From an uncultured Erysipelotrichaceae bacterium (lineage in GTDB: Bacteria; Bacillota_I; Bacilli_A; RFN20; CAG-826): a DNA stretch of 34,561 bases. The DNA lies in the NCBI GenBank assembly GCA_900317165.1, contig ONFU01000008.1, forward strand, positions 1 through 34,561, written 5' to 3'. The position numbers and the translations under genes were made by a program. Positions 15,583 to 22,117 of this stretch are shown here, one piece after another (position 1 is the stretch's first letter; each line of letters opens with the position of its first letter). The notes under the pieces were generated by a model that made no database searches, had not been told where the DNA came from, and saw nothing but the letters and a program-made list of their open reading frames with translations.

Positions 15583-16296
15583 ATGAAAAAATTCGTTACC
15601 GGACGTTTAGGCCTCATCCTCATCGGCCTTCTATTCCTTCTCTTCCACATCATCTTCTGGCCGATCGTCGCGACTGGTAATCCTCAGCGCATCGTTGGTC
15701 TTAGGGCCGATTGCTGGCTAGGCTTCGCCTTCATTAACGTCGCCTTCCTCCTCATGGCCGCGACCACCTTCATCCGTCCAAAGGCGGGCGCCGCTTCCGG
15801 CGTTGCCCTTGCTGGAGTCTATTTCATTCCAGCCGTCTATCTCTTCATCAGCCTCGTCATGAACACCATCATCATGTGCGTCAACCAGGAGAACATCGTC
15901 GTTCCAATAGTCCTCAACGCCATTCTCCTCGTCCTCGCCGCGATGCTTTGGTTCGTCGCCTTCAAGGTCCTTGCTAGACTAGAAGGACAGGGTGCGGCCC
16001 AAGAAGCCCGCATGTTCGATTGGCGCATGATGACCACCAAAGCCATCGCCTTGAAGAACCGTTCCGCCGATGCGGAAATCAACGCTCTCGTCGAGAAATT
16101 CGCCGACACCGTCAAGAATTCCTCCTCCAGGTCAGTTCCCGAATCCGTCCAAGCCGAAGCCGACTTGGAAGAAGCTATCGCCCAGCTTGACGCCATCATC
16201 GAAGACGGCGAAAGGAAGGACGATATCCTCAAAGCCATTGACAAAGTCAACAGGTTACTCAAGACGCGCAATCAGATCATCATGATGAAAAACTAA
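15583..16296 (+). CDS. Four-helix membrane protein with helical cytoplasmic tail
   Basis: A 237-residue protein with four predicted transmembrane helices (about 8-28, 45-63, 70-92, 105-127). A charged helical C-terminal domain of about 100 residues follows, with AEADLEEAIAQLDAIIEDGE typical of a coiled coil. I do not recognise a family. SD AGGAG lies 9 nt before the ATG. The 58-nt spacer after the SPFH gene is a TATATC-rich run with no terminator, so it reads as the second gene of the operon. It may anchor the SPFH and zinc-ribbon partners at the membrane (inference from context). Confidence 0.75.
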   Translation: MKKFVTGRLGLILIGLLFLLFHIIFWPIVATGNPQRIVGLRADCWLGFAFINVAFLLMAATTFIRPKAGAASGVALAGVYFIPAVYLFISLVMNTIIMCVNQENIVVPIVLNAILLVLAAMLWFVAFKVLARLEGQGAAQEARMFDWRMMTTKAIALKNRSADAEINALVEKFADTVKNSSSRSVPESVQAEADLEEAIAQLDAIIEDGERKDDILKAIDKVNRLLKTRNQIIMMKN

Positions 16297-16307
16297 GGTA
16301 ATCATTT

Positions 16308-17108
16308 ATGGAAATTGATGCATTAGTTTGCCCATGTTGCGGTATGGGCGGTGGCGTCCATGACCGCAAGAAACGTACTTATTCCTGCGAATGGTGCGGC
16401 ACGACTTCCGTCATCGCCAAAAGCCATTCCACGGTCTCTGGAAACGCCAAAGCCAATTTGGATGAAGCTGTCAAACTCTTCCTCAGCGGCAACTTTGAAT
16501 CCGCCAAGTCGATGGCCGAAATGGTCGCGGCTCAGGAATCCAATAACTTCACGAGTCTTTTCATCATCGAGTTCTATCACGCCTATATCGATGACGTTAA
16601 GGATTCCGCGGCCATGACCCGCGTCTTTAAGGGTAGGCTTCCCGACTTCGAATTCGATGTCGAAGACGAGGATACATTCAAAGACCTCATGCTTCATACC
16701 ATCCCAAGGATGCAACAATATGAGCCTGAGATCCTTCAAAAGATCCTCGATTACGATGATCCAAAGGAAGCGGCCGAATTCATGGAAAAATTCAGCCCCG
16801 CCTGTGTCCAACTTCGCCGCAACCTCAATTGGTTCACCCCGCAGCTTGCGAATATCTATCAGCAACTCGCGGCTAAGGCCTATACCCCCAAATTCTGGAT
16901 GTCTCTTTATTACACGATGACCAAGAATCCGGAATCCCCCCTCGTCGCCAATGATTTCCATTTGAAGACAAAGGCTACCAGGATCTATAACGACGTCATC
17001 ATTCCAATCGGGAAGATCTACGATAACATCGGCAACCCCGAGATGAGGGTCAAATTCCAGGCGGGCTTCAAACAGGTCAAAGCCAAATTCGACGCGGCCT
17101 TGCAATAA
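16308..17108 (+). CDS. Zinc-ribbon protein with alpha-helical repeat domain
   Basis: A 266-residue soluble protein. A zinc ribbon sits at residues 8-31 (CPCCG, then CEWCG), preceded only by MEIDALV. The remainder is helical: a TPR-like pair at about 45-80 (LDEAVKLFLSGNFESAKSMA) and then helical segments rich in aromatic residues to the end. The zinc ribbon resembles the leading domain of the 6718-8061 protein and the C-terminal ribbons of the SPFH protein, a recurring theme in this window. It starts 11 nt after the preceding stop with AAGG as a weak SD. No enzymatic motif seen. Confidence 0.75.
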   Translation: MEIDALVCPCCGMGGGVHDRKKRTYSCEWCGTTSVIAKSHSTVSGNAKANLDEAVKLFLSGNFESAKSMAEMVAAQESNNFTSLFIIEFYHAYIDDVKDSAAMTRVFKGRLPDFEFDVEDEDTFKDLMLHTIPRMQQYEPEILQKILDYDDPKEAAEFMEKFSPACVQLRRNLNWFTPQLANIYQQLAAKAYTPKFWMSLYYTMTKNPESPLVANDFHLKTKATRIYNDVIIPIGKIYDNIGNPEMRVKFQAGFKQVKAKFDAALQ

Positions 17109-17127
17109 GGCTGTTACCTAGGTTTTT

Positions 17128-17142
17128 AGCGATTTTCGCTAG
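17128..17142 (+). other. Intergenic hairpin inside the operon
   Basis: TAGCGA and TCGCTA pair around a TTT loop between the third and fourth operon genes, flanked outside by TTTT and AAAA. It is followed by an A-rich, not T-rich, sequence, so it is not an ordinary terminator; it may be a processing or stability element. Confidence 0.3.
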
Positions 17143-17184
17143 AGATAAAAACATTCCCCATATTTAGAAAGGAGCCAATAATCA

Positions 17185-19119
17185 ATGGCAGATGGAGAAG
17201 TCAGAGTAGTAGTTGATTACTCGAAGGTTTATTCCGCCGTCCAAGACGTCATGCAAGGCGTTACCAGGCATATTGATAACAACCTCGAGATCATCAACAA
17301 AAACGTCTTAGCGACGGCGCGTGAGCTCGACGCCTTTAAACGCAAGACAACCGAGAAGTTGATGCAACTTCACAAGTTCATGATCGACATGGACCGCCGT
17401 CAAACGCTTGCCGCGAACCTCCAACGCGCGATTACCGAAATCATCCGCGTTAGGCAGGAACTCGAAGACAAGTTCTCCGCCCAGAAGGAAGTTCGTGAAG
17501 CCATGCTTGGTATTCTCGAAGCGAGCGACCTTGAACTCATCAAGAAGAACACCGTCAGCCGCATCACCGAGCAATTCATGATCTCCGCCCCGAGATACTG
17601 GCTTGCCCCAGCCCTCGTCGCCCTTTCCGCTTGGTTATCAGACGATAAGGCCCTCGCTCAGCGCGGCATCAAGGAAGCCCTTAAGCGTGATACCGAGAAA
17701 ACCGCGTTGCTCTTCGCCCTTATCACAAGGCGTGTCAATGCCGGCCGTGCCGCGAAGAACCTTCCTTATAGCGACGTCTGCTTCCAGTGGCTCAACCTCT
17801 ATTTCTCCAAACAGAACGTCCTCAAGATGCGTTCCTCGATCATCGCCTTCGTCGACGCTTACTTCAATGGCGTCTTCGGAAACGACAAAGACAACATCTG
17901 CGGCGAGCAAGTCTCCTACTGGATGTCCGAACTCATCGCCAAGAAGCCAACCTTCGCCGAGGAACAAAGGGCCTATTGGAACAACTATTTCCAAAAATAC
18001 GTCCAAGTCTATGAGAACCCGAAATTCCAAGCCTTGAAGCGTCTTTCCGCCCAATATGGCGAGATCGACAAATACATTGGCCGTATCCAAGCCTCCACCC
18101 GTGAAGACGGTATCAAAGGCTCCATCACTGGTATCGTCAACAGTGTCGTCGACACCAACGAACTCATTGAGAAGATCGATAAGCAATTAAAGAAGCTCGT
18201 CAGTGAATACGAAGAAGGCGAAGCCGATCTCCGCGACGAGGAATTCTACCTCCAGAAGGTCAAGGATTTCCAAGGCGACGAAGACCGCGCGAAAAACCTC
18301 GTCAACGCGATCAAACAACGCCGTAAAGACGACGATGTCGACTTCGCGATGAGGCTATCCGAAGCCATCACCGGCGAAGATACCGATGAAGACGGCGAAG
18401 GAAAACTCTCCGAGAAGAAGACCGCTATCTTCCTCCTCCGCCCCTACATCGAAAACGCCTACGTCGACTTCCTTGAAAACGGCAAAGCGACCTATCCAGA
18501 GACCATCGACCTCGCCTTCAAAGAACCGGCGAAGATCGATAACGGTATCCCATTCGATTGGTCTGCCCAAACCAAGAACGCCGAAAACCGCGACGAAATC
18601 GTCGGAAGCATCCGTAAGAAATACGATTCCGAACGTGATGCCGCGGTCGCCAAAGTCACCGATGACGAAGCCAACAAGAAGATCAAAAACGGTACCATTG
18701 CCTGTTTCTTCTTCATCCTTCTCTTCATCCCTCTCTTCATCGGTTTGAGCATGCGTAAGAAAGGTAAGCAGATGCTTGCCGATAACGCCGCCAAGCGCGA
18801 AAGAATCAAGAAGTTCTACGATTCCCACCGTGACGGTGCGATCAATGTCGTCAACGATGCTCTTGATGCCCGCGTTGAAGCCAATGCGATGATCGCCGCC
18901 TTCGAAAGTAATCCTCATTATACCGATGTCATCGTCCACGATTATGGCGATGAAGAGGCTGCACCAGCCCCAATGGAAGAACCGAGTGAAGACGCCGAAT
19001 ATGTCTCCCCAGACAATTTTGACGAAGTCCCAGAAGAAGCTCTCCCAGAGGAAGAGGCTCCGGTCGAAGAAGAACCAGCTAAGGAAGAAGAAACCCCAGT
19101 TGGCGATGATGCCGAGTAA
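17185..19119 (+). CDS. Large coiled-coil protein with one membrane helix and acidic tail
   Basis: A 644-residue protein of unknown family. Order: an amphipathic/coiled N-terminal region (about 15-115, including RHIDNNLEIINKNVLATARE), an alpha-helical domain (about 120-330) with WLAPALVALSAWLSDD and repeated aromatic helices, then a charged coiled region (about 330-500). One strong transmembrane segment follows at about 503-523 (rich in Phe/Ile/Leu), then a short helical domain and a Glu/Pro-rich tail from about 590. The N-terminal bulk and the C-terminus would lie on opposite sides of the membrane, or the helix forms a hairpin-like anchor. SD AAAGGAG precedes the ATG by 9 nt. Fourth gene of the SPFH operon. 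Confidence 0.75.
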   Translation: MADGEVRVVVDYSKVYSAVQDVMQGVTRHIDNNLEIINKNVLATARELDAFKRKTTEKLMQLHKFMIDMDRRQTLAANLQRAITEIIRVRQELEDKFSAQKEVREAMLGILEASDLELIKKNTVSRITEQFMISAPRYWLAPALVALSAWLSDDKALAQRGIKEALKRDTEKTALLFALITRRVNAGRAAKNLPYSDVCFQWLNLYFSKQNVLKMRSSIIAFVDAYFNGVFGNDKDNICGEQVSYWMSELIAKKPTFAEEQRAYWNNYFQKYVQVYENPKFQALKRLSAQYGEIDKYIGRIQASTREDGIKGSITGIVNSVVDTNELIEKIDKQLKKLVSEYEEGEADLRDEEFYLQKVKDFQGDEDRAKNLVNAIKQRRKDDDVDFAMRLSEAITGEDTDEDGEGKLSEKKTAIFLLRPYIENAYVDFLENGKATYPETIDLAFKEPAKIDNGIPFDWSAQTKNAENRDEIVGSIRKKYDSERDAAVAKVTDDEANKKIKNGTIACFFFILLFIPLFIGLSMRKKGKQMLADNAAKRERIKKFYDSHRDGAINVVNDALDARVEANAMIAAFESNPHYTDVIVHDYGDEEAAPAPMEEPSEDAEYVSPDNFDEVPEEALPEEEAPVEEEPAKEEETPVGDDAE

Positions 19120-19136
19120 ATTAGGAGGAAATAACA

Positions 19137-19346
19137 ATGCCTGATAATTTAGATACCATCAACTTTGGCGCCGATAACGCGACCGAAGAATTCGATTTCG
19201 AAGCCGAGATGGCAAAGACCTTCGCTGAAGACGTTGCCGCTCTCGACCAACAGGAAGAAGTCCCCCTCGTTGAGGATACCCGCGAATTCGCTTCCGGCTT
19301 CCCCCAGTGGGATCTCGGACCTAACGGGATCATCGACCTCGACTAA
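19137..19346 (+). CDS. Small acidic protein ending the SPFH operon
   Basis: A 69-residue, very acidic protein (many Asp/Glu; predicted pI very low) starting 17 nt after the preceding stop with an excellent SD (TAGGAGG, 9 nt upstream). The C-terminus contains FASGFPQWDLGPNG, a compact hydrophobic motif that stands out from the disordered acidic remainder and may dock on a partner. A real gene is supported by the SD, the position, and the terminator 25 nt after its stop. Function unknown; a small regulator or adaptor of the membrane complex is one possibility. Confidence 0.75.
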   Translation: MPDNLDTINFGADNATEEFDFEAEMAKTFAEDVAALDQQEEVPLVEDTREFASGFPQWDLGPNGIIDLD

Positions 19347-19370
19347 TCCGTAACCCAAAATCGATCGATT

Positions 19371-19400
19371 GGACCATCCGAAAGGGTGGTCCTTTCTTTA
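19371..19400 (+). terminator. Intrinsic terminator of the SPFH operon
   Basis: GGACCATCC (19371-19379) pairs with GGGTGGTCC (19384-19392, one wobble) around a GAAA loop, then TTTCTTTA. Confidence 0.9.
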
Positions 19401-19542
19401 TGCCTAAAGAAGGAACTGCTGATGTAACTACATGGAAACTCATAATGGTTTTTTCGTTTCCAAAATTCATAAAAATTTAACGCGTCAGCCAACACCACCG
19501 TTGTCGTTTTCTACGAATAGCATAACGATTGTTCATTGATTA

Positions 19543-19570
19543 GGCCGTCCTCGCGACGGCCTTTTCCTCT
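19543..19570 (+). terminator. Second hairpin-T terminator before the alpha-galactosidase
   Basis: GGCCGTC (19543-19549) pairs perfectly with GACGGCC (19555-19561), loop CTCGC, followed by TTTTCCTCT. It lies 150 nt after the first terminator with no convincing gene between them; it could back up the first or end a small untranslated RNA from 19400-19540. Confidence 0.75.
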
Positions 19571-19590
19571 AGCCTTCTAGCCTTCCCACG

Positions 19591-19599
19591 TGTTAACCT
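19591..19599 (+). promoter_or_regulatory. Possible extended -10 placing the GH36 start leaderless
   Basis: TGTTAACCT matches TG-n-TAnnnT and ends exactly 6 nt before the ATG at 19606, the same distance as at 1984 and 32914. The hexamer is a poor match to TATAAT and no SD is present, so this is tentative. Confidence 0.35.
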
Positions 19600-19605
19600 T
19601 TATCT

Positions 19606-21909
19606 ATGATTAAACACGTAGATGACCTTTTCGTCCTTTCGACCATTTCCTCGACCCTCGTCCTATCCGTTAGGACTTTGAAAAAAGTAACCACCGAATA
19701 TTTCGGTAAGCGCCTATCGGATGATATCGACCTCACCCCTATCCTTCATACCTATGGAGCCACGAGGGGCCGTTCGACGATTCTTGAGAAAGAGGGACCG
19801 AATATATCCCTTAACGATATCCCTAGCGATTTCTCAACGCCTCTTCTAGGCGATTACAACAACCCCTCGATCATCATCGATGGGGATAAAGGCGCGGTCT
19901 ATGATTTCCGCTTCCTTTCCTTTGAGATTATCGAACACAGGAAGAAAAACGGTTATCCTACGCCTCATGGCAAAGCCCAAGAACTCGTTATCTTGCTTCA
20001 AGACGAAGCGATGGAAGCAGAACTGGAACTCCATTATGTCTGTTATGAGGAAGCGGGCGTCATCGGGCGTTACGCAATCCTTAGGAACAAGGGAAAAGAG
20101 GAGATGCGTATCAAGAAAATCGCCTCCCTCCAACTCGTCCTTGACGATAGGGGATATGAACTCGTGAGTTTTAACGGCAACTGGGCGGGCGAATGGAATA
20201 AAGACGTCGCGCCCATTCATAAACTCCGTTATTCGTTTGGCTCATTCACCGGTTCCTCAACCGATTATAACCAGCCTTTCTTCATTTTGAAGAAGAAGGA
20301 GTGTTCCTATCTTAATGGGGAATGCTATGGCTTTAACCTCATCTATTCCGGCAACCACCTTGAGGAAATCGAGAACAATTCTTATGGCGAGGTCCGCATC
20401 ATCACAGGCATCTCCACCCTCTTCTTCGAGAAATCCCTAAAGGAAGGCGAGGAATTCGAAACCCCTGAAGCCGTGATGGCCTTCTCTAAGGATGGCCTTA
20501 ACGGTTTAGCCCATAATTTCCACCGTTTCGTCAACAATAACATCGTCCCCGAGAATTTCGCGCTCAAACCCCGCCCAATCCTCTATAACAACTGGGAGGG
20601 AACCTATTTCAAATTCGATGAAGGCAAGATCATGTCCTTGGCCAAGAAAGCCAAGGAACTAGGGGTTGAGCTTTTCGTCCTCGACGATGGTTGGTTTGGC
20701 CATCGCGATTCCGATAATTCAAGCCTTGGAGATTATTCGGTCTATAAGAAAAAACTGCCGCATGGGCTTAACGGATTATCCAAGAGAATCCATAAACTCG
20801 GCCTCCAATTCGGCTTATGGTTCGAACCGGAAGCGATCTCGGAAGACTCCGAACTCTTCAAAGCCCATCCAGAATATGCAATCAAGGACCGTTTCCATAA
20901 ACCTCTTGAAGGCAGAAACCAACTCGTCCTCGACCTTACTAATCCTGAAGTCAGGGCTTATGTCATCAATTCCTTAAAGACCGTCATCGGCGAAGCCGAG
21001 CTTGATTACATCAAATGGGACTATAACCGTTGCATCTCGAATATCGATACACGTGATACCTCTTTCTTCCATAATTACATCCTTGGCCTTTATGAAATCC
21101 TTGAGGAGATCAAATCCGCGTTCCCGAATCTTTTGATGGAAAACTGCGCTTCGGGAGGAGCGAGGAACGATCTAGGCATGTTCTCATATTTCTGCCAAGG
21201 CTGGGTCAGCGACGACACCGATTCCTTCCAAAGGTCCTCAATCCAAGCCAACATGGGTTTAGCCTATCCCCCATCGGTCATGGATAACCATGTCTCGGGG
21301 AAGACGAGCCATCAATTGCTAAGGAAGACTAGCCTCGACACCAAATTCGATGTCGCCTGCATCGGGGTCCTTGGTTATGAGCTTAACCTCAATGACCTCG
21401 ATCCAATCGATGAAAAAGCCATCAAAGCCCAAATCGAATTCTACAAAGAGCATCGCGAGACCTTGCAATATGGGACCTGGTATCTATTCGAATCATACGA
21501 GGATAACCGTCAGGTCATCGAGATGCTTGGGAAAGATGAGGCTGTCGCTTCCTATGTTTTAGGTATCTCTAGGCCTAACCCCAAACAGGAAGTCCTCCCC
21601 TTGACGGGCTTTGAAGATGAAGCGACCTATGATTATTCGGTCCGCCCCACAAAGCTAGATCCAAAGAGATTTGGTTCACTCATCAACATGGTCACCCCAA
21701 TCCATATCAAGGAAGAAGGAAAGCTTGTCAATATCGTCTCGAGAAGATTCGGTCTCGACGCGGAGAAATTCCAAGGCGAAGTCTCCGGATCGATCCTCAA
21801 TTCCGGCTTATTCCGTCTCCATCTACTTTGGGGAGGGACCGGATTTGGTGAGGAAGTGAGGGTCCTCGGCGATTTCGGGGCGAGGACGTATCTCTTCAAA
21901 AAGAAATAA
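19606..21909 (+). CDS. GH36 alpha-galactosidase
   Basis: A 767-residue glycoside hydrolase family 36 enzyme of bacterial type. Beta-sandwich N-terminal domain (about 1-310); catalytic barrel with LDDGWFG near 358-364, GLWFEPE, the nucleophile in KWDYNR (D472), ENCASGG near 514-520, and the acid/base motif SDDTDSFQR starting at S535. A C-terminal beta domain follows. It removes terminal alpha-1,6-galactose from melibiose/raffinose-type sugars or galactomannan. No signal peptide, so cytoplasmic; the length is normal for the family (about 720-770). No sugar transporter or regulator sits beside it. The next ATG is far inside the sandwich domain, so this start is preferred although it lacks an SD. 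Confidence 0.93.
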   Translation: MIKHVDDLFVLSTISSTLVLSVRTLKKVTTEYFGKRLSDDIDLTPILHTYGATRGRSTILEKEGPNISLNDIPSDFSTPLLGDYNNPSIIIDGDKGAVYDFRFLSFEIIEHRKKNGYPTPHGKAQELVILLQDEAMEAELELHYVCYEEAGVIGRYAILRNKGKEEMRIKKIASLQLVLDDRGYELVSFNGNWAGEWNKDVAPIHKLRYSFGSFTGSSTDYNQPFFILKKKECSYLNGECYGFNLIYSGNHLEEIENNSYGEVRIITGISTLFFEKSLKEGEEFETPEAVMAFSKDGLNGLAHNFHRFVNNNIVPENFALKPRPILYNNWEGTYFKFDEGKIMSLAKKAKELGVELFVLDDGWFGHRDSDNSSLGDYSVYKKKLPHGLNGLSKRIHKLGLQFGLWFEPEAISEDSELFKAHPEYAIKDRFHKPLEGRNQLVLDLTNPEVRAYVINSLKTVIGEAELDYIKWDYNRCISNIDTRDTSFFHNYILGLYEILEEIKSAFPNLLMENCASGGARNDLGMFSYFCQGWVSDDTDSFQRSSIQANMGLAYPPSVMDNHVSGKTSHQLLRKTSLDTKFDVACIGVLGYELNLNDLDPIDEKAIKAQIEFYKEHRETLQYGTWYLFESYEDNRQVIEMLGKDEAVASYVLGISRPNPKQEVLPLTGFEDEATYDYSVRPTKLDPKRFGSLINMVTPIHIKEEGKLVNIVSRRFGLDAEKFQGEVSGSILNSGLFRLHLLWGGTGFGEEVRVLGDFGARTYLFKKK

Positions 21910-21936
21910 CCGCCCCTTGGTTTATTTGTTATCCTT

Positions 21937-21977
21937 ACCCAGGAGGAAACGCAAACTTCCCCCTGGGTTTCTTTTAT
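21937..21977 (+). terminator. Intrinsic terminator after alpha-galactosidase
   Basis: ACCCAGG (21937-21943) pairs with CCTGGGT (21962-21968), extended inward by GGAA/TTCC, followed by a TTTCTTTT tract. Confidence 0.9.
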
Positions 21978-21985
21978 GCTAAAAT
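21977..21985 (+). promoter_or_regulatory. Extended -10 promoter of the Mn2+ riboswitch/ATPase unit
   Basis: TGCTAAAAT directly follows the T-tract of the preceding terminator and lies 8 bp upstream of the riboswitch stem. No convincing -35. Confidence 0.6.
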
Positions 21986-21993
21986 CCTTCTAA

Positions 21994-22106
21994 CGAAGGG
22001 GAGTAGCGTTAAGCCCGCTTGTCGTCAACACGCCTTTAGGCCGGCAACGGACTGCAACCTAGTAGCCTCGCGAGACCTTCCGACATTCCGTTTGATGGGG
22101 AAAGGA
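21994..22106 (+). promoter_or_regulatory. yybP-ykoY (manganese) riboswitch
   Basis: The conserved GGGGAGTAGC box begins at 21998 and the matching 3' GCGAGACCTTC is at 22070-22080; between them lie the GTCGTCAACACG and GGCAACGGACTGCAACC elements typical of this class. P1 forms between GAAGG (21995-21999) and CCTTC (22076-22080). The same CCTTCC can instead pair with GGGGAAAGG (22097-22105), which is the SD of the ATPase. Metal binding would lock P1 and free the SD, giving a translational on-switch. The class senses Mn2+ and commonly controls metal exporters. Confidence 0.88.
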
Positions 22107-22117
22107 TTTTATAGTTT

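Noticed and set aside
19432-19539. 36-codon plus-strand frame between the two terminators
   Set aside because: No properly spaced SD and no recognisable peptide features.
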